A DNA stretch of 64,000 nt. It comes from Alphaproteobacteria bacterium (GTDB lineage: Bacteria; Pseudomonadota; Alphaproteobacteria; Rickettsiales; UBA3002). A program made the position numbers and the translations under genes. The stretch is taken from positions 1,615,409 to 1,679,408 of the forward strand of contig JAFLDD010000001.1 of NCBI GenBank assembly GCA_017302575.1, given 5' to 3'. The notes beneath the pieces were generated by a model, which made no database searches, had not been told where the DNA came from, and worked only from the letters and a program-made list of their open reading frames with translations. This document shows, piece after piece, positions 1-14,418 of this stretch (the stretch's first letter is position 1; each line of letters begins with the position of its first letter).

Positions 1-29
1 CGATGGGCATTGAAGTGGTGGAGGGCTAA
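1..29 (+). CDS. rplK: 50S ribosomal protein L11, C-terminal end only
   Basis: Only the last eight codons are in the window; the third reading frame gives MGIEVVEG and a TAA stop at 27-29. That ending matches the usual L11 C-terminus, and rplK directly precedes rplA in bacteria. The gap to the rplA start is 4 nt, so the two are co-transcribed. The call depends on context plus a short tail. Confidence 0.8.
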
Positions 30-33
30 CATC

Positions 34-735
34 ATGGCAACGAAACCAGGTAAACGTATCAAGGCTGCTCGTGAGCAAGTGAACAAGGATAAAACCTACA
101 CGCTCGCGGAAGCGGTAAAGATCATGAAGGCCAATGCAAAGACCAAGTTCGACGAAACGGTCGATGTTGCATTGAACCTGACCATTGACCCTAAGCAGTC
201 GGACCAACAGGTTCGCGGCATGGTGTCGATGCCAAACGGTTTGGGTAAGACCGTGCGTGTTGCTGTATTCGCAAAAGGCGACAAAGCTGAAGCGGCGAAA
301 AAAGCAGGTGCTGATATCGTGGGTGCGGAAGATCTCGCAGATATGATTCAAAAAGGCGATATGAACTTTGATGTGTGCATCGCTGCTCCTGACATGATGG
401 CACTGGTTGGTAAGGTTGGTAAAATCTTGGGTCCAAAAGGCCTGATGCCAAATCCAAAGCTCGGCACGGTTACTCCGGATGTTGAGAAAGCTGTTAAGAC
501 TGCAAAGTCGGGCCAAGTTGAGTTCAAGGTTGAGAAGGCGGCGATCATCCACGCAGGCGTGGGTAAAGCTAGCTTCTCAGAAGAAGCAATTGCCCAAAAC
601 ATCAAGGCATTCATTGGTGCTGTGAACAAGGCGAAACCTGCAGGTGTTAAGGGTGTCTTCTTCAAGCGCGTTTCCGTTTCCACCACGATGGGTCCTGGCA
701 TCAAGCTTGATGTCAACGACGTGTTGGCAGCGTAA
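34..735 (+). CDS. rplA: 50S ribosomal protein L1
   Basis: L1 binds 23S rRNA at the L1 stalk, helps E-site tRNA release, and in many bacteria represses its own rplK-rplA mRNA. The product is 233 aa, the normal length. It carries the hallmark block [19 protein letters not shown] around residues 130-148 and ends with [12 protein letters not shown], as L1 does. I place the start at the ATG at 34 (MATKPGKR) rather than an in-frame ATG at 10, because the earlier one lies inside the rplK reading frame. It is the second gene of the ribosomal protein/RNA polymerase cluster, with rplJ 10 nt downstream. Confidence 0.98.
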   Translation: MATKPGKRIKAAREQVNKDKTYTLAEAVKIMKANAKTKFDETVDVALNLTIDPKQSDQQVRGMVSMPNGLGKTVRVAVFAKGDKAEAAKKAGADIVGAEDLADMIQKGDMNFDVCIAAPDMMALVGKVGKILGPKGLMPNPKLGTVTPDVEKAVKTAKSGQVEFKVEKAAIIHAGVGKASFSEEAIAQNIKAFIGAVNKAKPAGVKGVFFKRVSVSTTMGPGIKLDVNDVLAA

Positions 736-745
736 GGAGAGCGAC

Positions 746-1258
746 ATGAACCGTACCGAAAAACAACAATGGATCGACGGCGTGAATGCAGACACTAAGG
801 GTGCTGCGATTGTTCTCGTTGCTCACTATAAAGGTCTGACCGTTGCTGAGATCAGCGAATTGCGTGTGAATGCACGTAAGGCTGGCGCGAAGCTGAAGGT
901 GACCAAGAACCTGCTCGCTAAGCGCGCTATTGCTGGCACGACTTACGCGAAGCTTGATTCGCTTTACAAAGGCCCAACCATTACAGCGTTCGCGAATGAG
1001 CCTGTATCGGCGGCTAAAGTTCTTAGCGACTTCGCTAAGAAGAACGAAAAACTGGTGCTGCTTGGCGGCGCGTTTGGTGAGACGGTCTTGGATAAGGCTG
1101 CAATTCAACAGTTGGCATCACTGCCTTCGCTGGATGAATTGCGTGCGAAAATCCTTGCCATGCTCAACACGCCTGCGACGCGTATTGCAGGCGTGCTTCA
1201 AGCACCCGCAGGCCAGTTGGCAAGGCTCCAAGGCGCGAAAGCAGCTAAGGGTGAATAA
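746..1258 (+). CDS. rplJ: 50S ribosomal protein L10
   Basis: L10 is the base of the ribosomal stalk: its N-terminal domain binds 23S rRNA and its C-terminal helix holds L7/L12 dimers. The product is 170 aa. The region VLVAHYKGLTVAEISELR near residues 20-37 is the conserved L10 N-terminal segment, followed by the usual KVTKNLLAKRA. I chose the ATG at 746 preceded by AAGGAG at 733-738; an upstream in-frame start would run into rplA. It sits between rplA and rplL as in most bacteria. In E. coli L10 represses translation of its own operon; I see nothing here that tests that. Confidence 0.98.
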   Translation: MNRTEKQQWIDGVNADTKGAAIVLVAHYKGLTVAEISELRVNARKAGAKLKVTKNLLAKRAIAGTTYAKLDSLYKGPTITAFANEPVSAAKVLSDFAKKNEKLVLLGGAFGETVLDKAAIQQLASLPSLDELRAKILAMLNTPATRIAGVLQAPAGQLARLQGAKAAKGE

Positions 1259-1297
1259 TTTTTGGGTTTAATGTTTGATTTATAAAAGGGGTTGATT

Positions 1298-1669
1298 ATG
1301 TCGAATTTGAATGAACTGGTTGATAAGCTCTCGGCACTGACTGTGTTGGAAGCTGCTGAACTCTCGAAGCTTCTCGAAGAGAAGTGGGGCGTTTCGGCTG
1401 CTGCACCTGTTGCAGTTGCTGCTGCTGCAGGTCCTGCTGCTGCCGCTGCTGAAGAGAAAACGGACTTCACGCTCGTTCTCGTGGACGGCGGTGCGAACAA
1501 AATTAACGTGATTAAAGAAGTTCGCGCAATCACGGGTCTTGGCTTGAAAGAAGCAAAAGACCTCGTTGAAGGTGCTCCAAAGACCGTTAAAGAAGGTCTC
1601 AACAAGGAAGATTCTGAGAAGTTCAAGAAGCTGCTGGTTGATGCCGGTGCTAAAGTTGAACTCAAGTAG
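1298..1669 (+). CDS. rplL: 50S ribosomal protein L7/L12
   Basis: This is the multicopy stalk protein that recruits translation GTPases. The product is 123 aa, with the N-terminal dimerisation helix ([19 protein letters not shown]), an Ala-rich flexible hinge at about residues 32-52, and the C-terminal domain carrying the conserved [20 protein letters not shown] block. The start is the ATG at 1298, with an AAAAGGGG ribosome site just upstream; a TTG two codons earlier is less likely. It follows rplJ by 39 nt. The 160-nt gap before rpoB holds a hairpin, consistent with the attenuation usually found between L7/L12 and RNA polymerase genes. Confidence 0.98.
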   Translation: MSNLNELVDKLSALTVLEAAELSKLLEEKWGVSAAAPVAVAAAAGPAAAAAEEKTDFTLVLVDGGANKINVIKEVRAITGLGLKEAKDLVEGAPKTVKEGLNKEDSEKFKKLLVDAGAKVELK

Positions 1670-1690
1670 TTTCAGCATCTAAATGCACGT

Positions 1691-1720
1691 AAGGGGCCAC
1701 GCGAATTCGCATGGCTCCTT
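1691..1720 (+). terminator. Hairpin between rplL and rpoB, probable attenuator
   Basis: AAGGGGCCA at 1691-1699 pairs with TGGCTCCTT at 1712-1720 (one G-T pair). The loop itself contains the palindrome GCGAATTCGC, so the structure can extend further. No run of T follows, so it is not a standard intrinsic terminator. Two smaller hairpins follow, with arms at 1721-1725/1734-1738 and 1740-1744/1748-1752. Partial termination or RNA processing at this junction is known in E. coli; a role here is inference from position. Confidence 0.5.
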
Positions 1721-1829
1721 CGTCGCGTTTACACGACGTCACGCCCAGCGTGGCACACTAAAAGACTAAAAGATCTGCAAAGCAAGTATTCGAAGTTACC
1801 ATTTCGAGATTAGAGTTAAGAGGGGATTT

Positions 1830-4800
1830 ATGGCTAGCGCCGCAACTGCACACACTCACTCCTTCACCTCCAGAAAACGTATCCGTAAATCGTTCGCTAC
1901 GATGAGCGCGGCCACAACCCTGCCGAACCTCATTGAAGTTCAAAAGAACAGCTACGAGCAATTTTTGCAAATGTACGTTCCTCTGAAGGATCGCAAAGGT
2001 AACGGCCTGAACGGCGTGTTCAAGTCGGTGTTCCCTATCAAGGACTTCTCGGATGTTTCGACGCTCGAGTACGTACGTTACGAATTCGATAAGCCAAAGT
2101 ATGATGTGGATGAGTGCCGTTCACGCGGTATCAACTTCGCAGCGCCTTTGCGCGTAACGCTGCGTTTGATCGTGTGGCTGGTAGATGAGACCACGGGTGC
2201 TCGCGAAATTAAAGACATCAAAGAACAAGATGTTTACATGGGTGATATTCCACTCATGACCGAAAACGGTACGTTCGTGATCAATGGTACTGAGCGCGTA
2301 ATCGTATCGCAAATGCACCGTTCACCAGGCGTATTCTTCGACCATGACCATGGCAAGACCCACGCTTCGGGTAAATATCTCTACAGCGCGCGTGTGATTC
2401 CTTATCGCGGTTCATGGCTCGATTTCGAGTTCGATGCGAAAGACATCGTGCATGTGCGTATTGACCGTCGCCGTAAATTGCCAGTGACCACCATCCTGCG
2501 CGCTTTGGGCATGGACAACCAGCAGATCCTCAACACCTTCTACGAAACACGCCAGTTCAAGAACACCGCTAAAGGTTGGACCGCAGAGTTCGTGCTTGAA
2601 AGCTGGAAGGGTCAGAAATTACCATTCGATCTCGTGGATGCAAAAACGGGTAAGACCGTTGCTGAAGGTGGCACGAAGCTTACGCCACGCGCACTCAAAA
2701 AGCTTGCAGAAGCGGGTCTCAAAGAAATCATCGTGCCAGAAGAATTCATTCTGGGCTCATACGTTGCTTCTGACCTCGTCAACACCAAGACGGGTGAAAT
2801 TTACGCGGAAGCAGGCGATGAAATCAGCAAAGACTTGCTTGAGACGCTCGATGAAGCAGGCGTGAAAAACATTCCTGTTCTCGCTATCGACCACGTGAAT
2901 GTTGGTGCGTACATCCGCAACACGCTCGCGGTTGATAAGAACGTAACTACCGACGATGCATTGATCGATATTTATCGCGTGATGCGCCCAGGTGAGCCTA
3001 CCACGGCAGAAGCAGCAGGTGCTTTGTTCCAGTCGTTGTTCTTTGATAATGAGCGCTATGACTTGAGCGAAGTGGGCCGCGTGAAAATGAACGCACGCCT
3101 CAACCTCAACCATAAAGACGAAGTGACCGTTCTGACGAACGATGATGTCATCAACACCATCAAGACGCTCGTACAGCTTAAGGATGGTATCGGTGAAATC
3201 GACGATATCGATCACCTTGGTAACCGTCGCGTACGTTCAGTAGGTGAGTTGATGGAAAACCAATTCCGTCTCGGCTTGCTGCGTATGGAGCGCGGTATCA
3301 TGGAGCGTATGAGCTCGGTGGATATCGACACGGTGATGCCGCATGACCTCATCAACGCGAAGCCACTCGTGGCTGCAGTGCGTGAGTTCTTTGGTGGTTC
3401 ACAGCTTTCACAGTTCATGGATCAAACCAACCCGCTTTCAGAGATCACTCACAAGCGCCGTCTTTCGGCCCTTGGACCTGGTGGTCTGACGCGTGAGCGC
3501 GCTGGCTTCGAAGTGCGTGACGTTCACCCAACCCACTATGGCCGTATCTGCCCAATCGAGACGCCAGAGGGTCCGAATATCGGTCTCATCAACTCGATGG
3601 CGACCTATGCGCGCATCAATAAATATGGCTTTATCGAAACCCCATACCGTAAAGTAAAAGACGGCAAGGTGACGAGCGAAGTGATTTACCTCTCGGCGAT
3701 TGAGGAAGGTAAATACACCATCGCGCAGGCGAATGCTGCGCTTGATGCAAACCACAAGTTCACGGACGAGCTGATTAGCTGTCGTAAGAACGGTGACTTC
3801 GTGATGTCGTCGGCGGATGCGATTGAGTTCATGGACGTTGCTCCTAAGCAGCTCGTTTCGGTTGCTGCGGCACTCATTCCATTCCTCGAGAACGACGACG
3901 CGAACCGTGCACTCATGGGTTCGAACATGCAACGCCAAGCGGTGCCACTACTACGTGCAGATGCGCCATTGGTTGGTACTGGCATGGAAGACATTGTTGC
4001 CCGTGATTCTGGCGCTGCGATTTCAGCACGCCGCGACGGTGTGGTCGATCAAGTAGATGCAATGCGTATCGTGGTTCGTTGTAACGAGAAAAATGAAGAT
4101 GGTACGCCACGCGTAGATATCTACAACATGCAAAAATTCCAACGCTCAAACCAAAACACCTGCATCAACCAGCGTCCAATCGTGAAGGTTGGTGACTCGG
4201 TGAAAGCGGGCGATGTTATCGCTGACGGTCCATCGACCGATCTTGGTGAGTTGGCTCTGGGTCAGAATGCGCTCGTCGCGTTCATGCCTTGGAACGGCTA
4301 CAACTTCGAGGATTCAATCCTCATTTCTGAGCGCATGGTTTCGGAAGATCGCTTTACCTCGATTCACATCGAAGAATTCGAAGTAATGGCACGTGATACG
4401 AAGCTTGGGCCTGAAGAAATCACCCGTGACATTCCGAACGTCGGTGAGGAAGCATTGCGCAACCTCGACGAAATCGGCGTGACCCACATTGGTGCGGAAG
4501 TGAAGCCTGGCGATATTCTCGTTGGTAAAGTAACGCCGAAGTCGGAATCACCGATGACGCCAGAGGAAAAACTCCTCCGCGCGATCTTCGGTGAAAAAGC
4601 GTCCGATGTGCGTGATTCGTCGCTGCGTCTGCCTCCTGGCAACCAAGGTACCATCGTTGGCGTGCGCATTTTCAGCCGCCGTGGTATCGAGAAAGACGAG
4701 CGCGCTGTTGCGATTGAGCGTGCAGAAATCGAACGTCTTGCGAAAGACCGTGACGATGAACGTGCGATTGCAGAGCGTTATGTTTACGGCGCACTGAAAG

Positions 4801-5954
4801 AGCAATTGGTTGGTAAGACCGCAACGAAAGGTCCGAAAGGCTTCAAGATTGAGAAGTCGATTACCGAAGAGCAACTGAACGAGACCTCACGCGGCCTCTG
4901 GTGGCAGATTGTCCTCAAGGACGAGAAAGCCATGAAAGGCATTGAGGCACTCAAGAAGCAGCTTGATGATGCCGTAGATTCGCTCAATAAGCGCTTCGAA
5001 GAGAAGATCGAGAAAGTTCAGTCGGGCGATGATCTGCCTCCTGGCGTTCTCAAAATGGTGAAAGTATTCGTTGCCGTGAAGCGTAAGCTTCAGCCTGGTG
5101 ACAAAATGGCAGGCCGCCATGGTAACAAAGGGGTTATCTCGAACATTGTTCCTGTGGAAGACATGCCTCACCTCGAGGATGGCCGTCCAGTGGATGTAGT
5201 GTTGAACCCACTGGGTGTACCTTCACGTATGAACGTCGGTCAGATTCTTGAGACGCACCTTGGTTGGGCTGCGGCTGGTATGGGGCGCCAGATTGGCGAG
5301 ATGCTGGAGCAGGTTTACAAAGGTCAGAAGATCGATGCGCTTCGCGAGAAGCTTCTCGATGTCTATGACGAGAAAGCCAACGTTGCTGAAATCAAGAAAA
5401 TGGACAAGGACGAAGTTATCGAACTTGCTCATAACGTGACGAAGGGTGTTCCATTCGCAACGCCCGTATTCGACGGTGCGAAAGAGAAGGACATTGAGCA
5501 TTGGCTGAAGAAAGCTGGCCATGCAACGTCTGGTCAGGTGACGCTGTGGGATGGCCGTACGGGTGATCAATTTGATCGCCAAGTCACGGTGGGTTACATC
5601 TACATGCTGAAACTGCACCACTTGGTGGATGATAAGATTCACGCGCGCTCGATTGGACCGTACTCACTTGTTACCCAGCAGCCGCTTGGTGGTAAGTCGC
5701 AGTTTGGTGGTCAGCGCTTCGGGGAGATGGAGTGCTGGGCGCTTCAGGCTTACGGTGCTGCCTACAGCTTGCAGGAAATGTTGACCGTGAAGTCGGATGA
5801 CGTGGCGGGTCGTAGCAAAGTGTACGAGTCAATCGTACGCGGCGATCATAGCTTCGAGTCAGGTATTCCTGAGTCATTCCACGTAATGGTGAAAGAACTT
5901 CGTTCGCTGGGCCTCAATGTTGAGCTCGTCGAAAAAGAAGCAGAAGCTAAGTAA
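1830..5954 (+). CDS. rpoB: DNA-directed RNA polymerase subunit beta
   Basis: This is the beta subunit of RNA polymerase, forming one pincer of the active-site cleft and the rifampicin pocket. It is 1374 aa, typical for proteobacteria. The rifampicin region ([20 protein letters not shown], from about residue 520) is present with the usual sensitive-type residues, followed by [15 protein letters not shown]. The C-terminal [11 protein letters not shown] and [20 protein letters not shown] blocks that contact the catalytic centre are intact. The start ATG at 1830 follows AAGAGGGGATTT. rpoC begins 31 nt downstream, so the two are co-transcribed. Confidence 0.99.
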   Translation: MASAATAHTHSFTSRKRIRKSFATMSAATTLPNLIEVQKNSYEQFLQMYVPLKDRKGNGLNGVFKSVFPIKDFSDVSTLEYVRYEFDKPKYDVDECRSRGINFAAPLRVTLRLIVWLVDETTGAREIKDIKEQDVYMGDIPLMTENGTFVINGTERVIVSQMHRSPGVFFDHDHGKTHASGKYLYSARVIPYRGSWLDFEFDAKDIVHVRIDRRRKLPVTTILRALGMDNQQILNTFYETRQFKNTAKGWTAEFVLESWKGQKLPFDLVDAKTGKTVAEGGTKLTPRALKKLAEAGLKEIIVPEEFILGSYVASDLVNTKTGEIYAEAGDEISKDLLETLDEAGVKNIPVLAIDHVNVGAYIRNTLAVDKNVTTDDALIDIYRVMRPGEPTTAEAAGALFQSLFFDNERYDLSEVGRVKMNARLNLNHKDEVTVLTNDDVINTIKTLVQLKDGIGEIDDIDHLGNRRVRSVGELMENQFRLGLLRMERGIMERMSSVDIDTVMPHDLINAKPLVAAVREFFGGSQLSQFMDQTNPLSEITHKRRLSALGPGGLTRERAGFEVRDVHPTHYGRICPIETPEGPNIGLINSMATYARINKYGFIETPYRKVKDGKVTSEVIYLSAIEEGKYTIAQANAALDANHKFTDELISCRKNGDFVMSSADAIEFMDVAPKQLVSVAAALIPFLENDDANRALMGSNMQRQAVPLLRADAPLVGTGMEDIVARDSGAAISARRDGVVDQVDAMRIVVRCNEKNEDGTPRVDIYNMQKFQRSNQNTCINQRPIVKVGDSVKAGDVIADGPSTDLGELALGQNALVAFMPWNGYNFEDSILISERMVSEDRFTSIHIEEFEVMARDTKLGPEEITRDIPNVGEEALRNLDEIGVTHIGAEVKPGDILVGKVTPKSESPMTPEEKLLRAIFGEKASDVRDSSLRLPPGNQGTIVGVRIFSRRGIEKDERAVAIERAEIERLAKDRDDERAIAERYVYGALKEQLVGKTATKGPKGFKIEKSITEEQLNETSRGLWWQIVLKDEKAMKGIEALKKQLDDAVDSLNKRFEEKIEKVQSGDDLPPGVLKMVKVFVAVKRKLQPGDKMAGRHGNKGVISNIVPVEDMPHLEDGRPVDVVLNPLGVPSRMNVGQILETHLGWAAAGMGRQIGEMLEQVYKGQKIDALREKLLDVYDEKANVAEIKKMDKDEVIELAHNVTKGVPFATPVFDGAKEKDIEHWLKKAGHATSGQVTLWDGRTGDQFDRQVTVGYIYMLKLHHLVDDKIHARSIGPYSLVTQQPLGGKSQFGGQRFGEMECWALQAYGAAYSLQEMLTVKSDDVAGRSKVYESIVRGDHSFESGIPESFHVMVKELRSLGLNVELVEKEAEAK

Positions 5955-5964
5955 CTTTATATAA

Positions 5965-10158
<4,194 letters not shown>

Positions 10159-10183
10159 GTAGCATCAGCCTATAAGACTTACG

Positions 10184-10213
10184 AAAAGCTGGTCAGAAAT
10201 GGCCAGCTTTTTT
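10184..10213 (+). terminator. Intrinsic terminator after rpoC
   Basis: An A-rich, GC-rich stem (AAAAGCTGGTC at 10184-10194 against GGCCAGCTTTT at 10201-10211, one G-T pair) with a six-base loop ends in a run of six T. It lies 26 nt after the rpoC stop and ends the ribosomal/RNA polymerase operon. The next gene is on the opposite strand. Confidence 0.92.
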
Positions 10214-10259
10214 GTTTATGCTGACAAAGAGGGCGCGTGTAAGTAAGCGTTGGGTTGCT

Positions 10260-11027
10260 CTAGTAAGCGTGTAAAAAGAACAGTGAGCATAATATGCCAG
10301 TCTGATCTAGTCTGTAAGTACCAGTGTAGTCCGAGAGTGTTGTAGAGTTTGCGCAGGTGCTCCAGAAGCGCGCAAATACTTTACCCTGACCAGGCATACC
10401 GTCATCCATTTTTGTGTCTATGTTCCATGCTTCGCTTGGTGTGAGTATGGCCGTAGACGGTTGAAAACCAGGGTTCTGAGCACCAAAGCGGAAATTATTA
10501 CCATAATTATATGCATAAGTATCTGCACTGCCTGGGTTTGCTGGGTCGCTTGCGGTTCCCCAGCCAGCATTATTGAGGCGTGAGCGCGGAACATTGGTGC
10601 CAATAACGCTGTCCGCGCCTGCAACTGGTCCAGCTAATCCTGTGTAATTGCCTTCAATAAGTCCTGCCAGTGAGAGATGTCTCCAAAATTGTACGGTTTC
10701 TCCCGTTGTGCTCAAAGCAGTCGGATATTGTAAGGAGCCGCTACCATTTCCATTACATGTTCCGGGGGTTCCTGCTGTGCCAGTGTGCGCAGCACAGGCT
10801 GCATTGTCTTTAAGCCAAAATGCGGTGGCATTCGCCATGTCACCAGGTAATGCGAAGTATTTATCACGGAATGTATGGGTAGCCGCTTGATAGCGCTGAA
10901 ATTCTGTAGTGATTGCGCGTAGCTCACTGGCGCGAATGAGAGACTGTCCTGCAAGTATGCCACCCGTAAGCAAACCGAGTATGACCAGCACGATAGAAAG
11001 CTCGACGAGTGAGAAACCCTTTTGCAT
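10260..11027 (-). CDS. Prepilin-like protein with N-terminal cleavage/methylation motif
   Basis: The 255-aa product begins MQKGFSLVELSIVLVILG, the type IV prepilin class III signal: Gly-Phe cleavage site, conserved Glu at +5 and a hydrophobic helix. It is therefore expected to be cut by a prepilin peptidase and inserted in, or assembled at, the inner membrane as a pilin or pseudopilin. The rest is Gly/Ala/Asn/Thr-rich with a few cysteines and has no further domain I recognise. No other pilus or type II secretion gene is beside it. It lies convergent to rpoC. Its actual partner machine cannot be told from this window. Confidence 0.75.
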   Translation of the reverse strand: MQKGFSLVELSIVLVILGLLTGGILAGQSLIRASELRAITTEFQRYQAATHTFRDKYFALPGDMANATAFWLKDNAACAAHTGTAGTPGTCNGNGSGSLQYPTALSTTGETVQFWRHLSLAGLIEGNYTGLAGPVAGADSVIGTNVPRSRLNNAGWGTASDPANPGSADTYAYNYGNNFRFGAQNPGFQPSTAILTPSEAWNIDTKMDDGMPGQGKVFARFWSTCANSTTLSDYTGTYRLDQTGILCSLFFLHAY

Positions 11028-11053
11028 GGACGGATTATAGAAATAAGCGTATG

Positions 11054-12193
11054 CTATTTCAACTTTACTTTTTGGCCTTTTTTCAGCTCACTCAGTGACT
11101 TAAGCTGGCCGCAGGCGGCCATGATGTCGTCGCCGCGTGTTTTGCGAATGGGGCTGGCAATACCGCCCGCAATGATGATGCGACCAAAGCTGTGAATGCG
11201 ATTGTTGGATGAGCACTCATACGGCGCACCCGGCCATGGGTTGAAGGGAATGAGGTTCACCTTCGAGGGTATGCCTTTGAGTAGCTGCACCAGACGCTTT
11301 GCATCTTCGTCGGAATCATTCACGCCTTTGAGCATCACATATTCGAACATGATGCGGCGGTCTTTGACGATGCTGACATACTCACGGCAGGCATCGAGCA
11401 ATTCCTCGATTGGGTATTTACGGTTGATGGGCACGATTTCATTACGTAACTCATTGGTAACGGCATGCAGCGAAATGGCGAGGTTCACGCCCGCATCTTT
11501 CGCAAGCGGAACGATTTTTGGCACGACGCCAGAGGTCGAGACCGTCACTTTGCGGCGCGAGAGATTCAGCCCCTCATGGTCGAGCAACACATTACATGCA
11601 GTGACCACATGATCGTAATTGAAGAGCGGCTCGCCCATGCCCATGAACACGATGTTGGAGAGGGCGCGGGCAGAGTCGGATGGTTTGTTCCAGTCTTTGA
11701 GACCGTCTTTGGCGACCAGCACCTGCGTGATGATTTCGGAAGCGGTAAGGTTACGCACCAAGCGCTGCGTGCCCGTGTGGCAGAAGGTGCAGGCGAGGGT
11801 GCAGCCCACTTGCGAGGAAACGCACAGCGTGCCTCGCTCCGCGTCGGGAATGAAAACGGTCTCGACCTCGTTACCATCGGCAAATTTGAGGAGCCATTTT
11901 TGTGTGGCGTCGAAGCTCACGGCGTTGCGTGCAATGCCGGCACGCTCGATGGTGAAGGCGTCAGCGAGTTTCTGCTGTACGTCTTTCTTGATGTTCGACA
12001 TGGCGGAAAAGTCCGTCACGCCCTTTTGGTATAACCATTGCCAGATTTGTTTGGTGCGGAAGGCTTCAACGCCCAGTGGCTTGAGCGCCTCGGCGAGACT
12101 GTCACGTGTCATGCCAATCAGATTAGGCTTTACGCTCAATAACTCGGCGACGTTATCGGCCTTCTCGGCTTTTTTCTCAATCACAACGCTCAT
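11054..12193 (-). CDS. rlmN: 23S rRNA (adenine-C2)/tRNA methyltransferase RlmN
   Basis: This is a radical-SAM enzyme that methylates C2 of A2503 in 23S rRNA and A37 of some tRNAs. The product is 379 aa. The radical-SAM cluster motif CTLACTFC has cysteines at residues 131, 135 and 138, in the RlmN context SSQVGCTLACTFCHTGTQ. Later blocks FMGMGEPLFNYD and LAISLHAVTNELRNEIVP are also diagnostic. The start is the ATG at 12193 (MSVVIEKK), which overlaps the stop of the upstream regulator gene as ATGA; a longer in-frame reading upstream lies inside that gene. The two are therefore translationally coupled. Confidence 0.97.
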   Translation of the reverse strand: MSVVIEKKAEKADNVAELLSVKPNLIGMTRDSLAEALKPLGVEAFRTKQIWQWLYQKGVTDFSAMSNIKKDVQQKLADAFTIERAGIARNAVSFDATQKWLLKFADGNEVETVFIPDAERGTLCVSSQVGCTLACTFCHTGTQRLVRNLTASEIITQVLVAKDGLKDWNKPSDSARALSNIVFMGMGEPLFNYDHVVTACNVLLDHEGLNLSRRKVTVSTSGVVPKIVPLAKDAGVNLAISLHAVTNELRNEIVPINRKYPIEELLDACREYVSIVKDRRIMFEYVMLKGVNDSDEDAKRLVQLLKGIPSKVNLIPFNPWPGAPYECSSNNRIHSFGRIIIAGGIASPIRKTRGDDIMAACGQLKSLSELKKGQKVKLK

Positions 12194-12750
12194 AGTGCTA
12201 CCTTGTAGCCTTGCTCGGTCGTTACGATATCGAGAATCGATGAGCCAGCCTTCTGGCGCAGGCGGTATACATGCGTTTCCAGCGTGTGAGTATCCACGTC
12301 CTTCTCGTATGCCCAAACGGATTTAAGCAAGCTGTCGCGGCTTACTTCACTTGGCGCATGCTGCAGTAATTGCTGCAGCAACGCTGCCTCTTTCTCGGTG
12401 AGGCTGATAGGCGGTGTAGTGCCATGCGATAGCGTGCGCTGATTGGCATCAAAGCTCCAGCCTTCGCGTAATGCAAAAGGGGCGACAAGGTTGCGATGTA
12501 GGGCATTCGTAAGCGCTGCGAGTGTAACGGGCGTGGGGATAATAGCTGTTGCCTTTATGTCTTTTGGAACAGGCCCCAACACCAGCAATTGCCCAGCTTT
12601 GGGCAGCTCTTTGGGTGCATGGTGGCCGTCGATAATCCAGATGTCGGCTTTAGGCTCGACGCGAATATCAAGTACCGCACACCAACGCGTGAGGCTCTCG
12701 CGAATCGCTGCGCAGTCAGTAGCAAGTGCAATGGATGGATTATTCGCCAT
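12190..12750 (-). CDS. OmpR-type winged-helix regulator with a degenerate receiver-like half
   Basis: The C-terminal half (about residues 105-186 of 186) is an OmpR/PhoB-type winged helix: LTEKEAALLQQLL, then the recognition region VDTHTLETHVYRLRQKAG and the wing TTEQGYKVAL. The N-terminal half is short and receiver-like. WIIDGHH could be the strand that carries the phospho-acceptor Asp, but the acidic pair and conserved Lys are not evident. No histidine kinase gene lies beside it. I take the ATG at 12750 (MANNPS); a GTG at 12768 is the alternative and neither has a good ribosome site. It is coupled to rlmN by an ATGA overlap, and its start overlaps the upstream gene's end by 11 nt. Confidence 0.75.
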   Translation of the reverse strand: MANNPSIALATDCAAIRESLTRWCAVLDIRVEPKADIWIIDGHHAPKELPKAGQLLVLGPVPKDIKATAIIPTPVTLAALTNALHRNLVAPFALREGWSFDANQRTLSHGTTPPISLTEKEAALLQQLLQHAPSEVSRDSLLKSVWAYEKDVDTHTLETHVYRLRQKAGSSILDIVTTEQGYKVAL

Positions 12751-13216
12751 AGGGACTGCGTGGCGCACGTTCCAACTGTTTCAGCAACTTTTCGTGCTCT
12801 TCAACGAAGCTACGAATGGCAGCGTCACCGCTTGTCTCTTCGTCAGTAACAAAGCTTTTTACTTTGTCATTCGGGTTGTAGCGTGGTGTTGGCAATACGG
12901 ACTCACGTGTCAGTTGTTGAATCATAACGGAAGTATCATTATGTGGCTTAGATGACTGCGTGGTCGAAAAAAGCACCACGTTAAGCGCTAAAACAATAAG
13001 CACCATGATGGTGCTGAATGCTGCGTCTTCCTGCCATGGCCTGTTGGCCGACTTGGCGGGCGTGGTCACCGCTTCAGGTGCATCAGGAGTTGGTTGTGTC
13101 GCAACGCGCTTCCACTGCGCAGGACGGCGCGCCACTTTCGGGTGTGCCGTGTTCAAATCCGTAGTCGCTGCGCGGGGCGCGAGTGGGGGCGGGGATAGAT
13201 TGGCAAGCGCGTTCAT
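12740..13216 (-). CDS. Single-pass membrane protein of unknown function
   Basis: The product is 158 aa with a long Pro/Ala/Thr-rich N-terminal part (about residues 1-65), one hydrophobic segment (STIMVLIVLALNVVLFSTT, about 68-86) and a charged C-terminal tail of about 70 residues. I recognise no domain. The layout suggests a bitopic inner-membrane protein with a disordered arm. It lies first in a three-gene minus-strand set with the winged-helix regulator and rlmN, all overlapping, so co-expression is likely. A divergent promoter region of 75 nt separates it from the diguanylate cyclase gene. Function is unknown. Confidence 0.65.
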   Translation of the reverse strand: MNALANLSPPPLAPRAATTDLNTAHPKVARRPAQWKRVATQPTPDAPEAVTTPAKSANRPWQEDAAFSTIMVLIVLALNVVLFSTTQSSKPHNDTSVMIQQLTRESVLPTPRYNPNDKVKSFVTDEETSGDAAIRSFVEEHEKLLKQLERAPRSPYGE

Positions 13217-13291
13217 AATCGCAGTAACATGCCATGAGTTGGCTGCTGACGCAAGGGTTAGACGCTTGACGAAATTCCCCCAAACGCTTAG

Positions 13292-14341
13292 ATGAACCCC
13301 ATGGCCAACGACTCCGCATCCGCGCTTATCACTTCATTTCATTACGCATCGCAGGCTGTGGAAATGATGCGTGCCCGCAATATCAGCCCTACGGCCAAGA
13401 ACTATGCGGTATTTTATGCTTATGCTTCAGGCCAACCAGCCGAACTGGTGCGTGATATTAATAAGGCTATAGAGCAGCAATTGCCTCTGAGCGAAGATGC
13501 GCTTAGCAACCTCTACCATCAACATGTTGCTGAAGGACAATCACGCGTGGTGCAAGACACTACTGCCAGCACGCGCAAGCTTTTGTCGGACATGTTGCAG
13601 ACCATGCTGCAGTTTACGGGCGCTACCCAAGAAGTGGGGCAGCAGGTGCAAGCGCGCGTGGCGAAATTGAGTGCTGCACCAAGCGAGGAAGAATTGCGCG
13701 CTATCGCAGGTGAGATTGTGGCAGGTGCGCAGAACTTGAAAGCCAGTGGTGACTCAGTCAGCGCGAAGCTTGCGGCATCCCAAAAAGAAATTATCAGCCT
13801 GCGTGAAAACCTTGCGAAAGCGACCAGCGAATCCGAGCGCGATTTCTTAACGGGTACGTATAACCGCAAGGCGTTTGATAAGCGGCTACTGGAATCGATG
13901 GGTGAGGCTAAAGAGAAGAATGCGTCGCTTGTGCTCATGATGTTGGACGTGGATCACTTCAAGAAATTTAACGACACGTATGGCCATTTGATTGGTGATG
14001 AAGTGCTGAAAATTGTGGCGAAGACTTTAACCGACTCAGTGAAAGGTATGGATACCGTTGCGCGCTATGGTGGCGAGGAATTTGCCGTGATCCTGCCTAA
14101 AACACCTATCGGGGGCGGTATGATTGTGGGCGATGCGATTCGCAAAGCCATCGCTAGCCGCGAGCTTAAGCGCAAGGATACAGGGGCTAATTACGGTCAA
14201 ATCACCATTTCCGTGGGTGTGGCTGCTTATCGCCCTGATCAAGACACGCCTGATAGCCTTATCAAACGCGCGGATGAGGCGCTTTACCGCTCTAAGAACG
14301 CGGGTCGTAATCGCGTGACGCAAGAGCATCTTACCGAATAG
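13292..14341 (+). CDS. GGDEF diguanylate cyclase, DgcB-like
   Basis: The enzyme is predicted to make c-di-GMP from two GTP. It is 349 aa. An N-terminal helical region (residues about 1-165, with ARNISPTAKNYAVFYAY) resembles the soluble sensory half of alphaproteobacterial DgcB-type cyclases, followed by a coiled-coil-like linker. The GGDEF domain starts at about residue 188 (DFLTGTYNRKAFDKRL). The active-site motif GGEEF is at residues 260-264, so catalysis is plausible. The usual inhibitory I-site RxxD just upstream reads KGMD, so product feedback may be weak. A second ATG at 13301 is an equally possible start; neither has a clear ribosome site. Confidence 0.9.
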   Translation: MNPMANDSASALITSFHYASQAVEMMRARNISPTAKNYAVFYAYASGQPAELVRDINKAIEQQLPLSEDALSNLYHQHVAEGQSRVVQDTTASTRKLLSDMLQTMLQFTGATQEVGQQVQARVAKLSAAPSEEELRAIAGEIVAGAQNLKASGDSVSAKLAASQKEIISLRENLAKATSESERDFLTGTYNRKAFDKRLLESMGEAKEKNASLVLMMLDVDHFKKFNDTYGHLIGDEVLKIVAKTLTDSVKGMDTVARYGGEEFAVILPKTPIGGGMIVGDAIRKAIASRELKRKDTGANYGQITISVGVAAYRPDQDTPDSLIKRADEALYRSKNAGRNRVTQEHLTE

Positions 14342-14418
14342 GCGCTTGGTCATATGCTTGTTGGCGGGTTGAACGCTAACACTATGAAATAATTGAATTA
14401 ACGCTGATGTCCTTTTGC

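Noticed and set aside
11465..12034. Long plus-strand open frames opposite rlmN
   Set aside because: They are antisense shadows of a well-conserved gene and have no ribosome site or recognisable domain.
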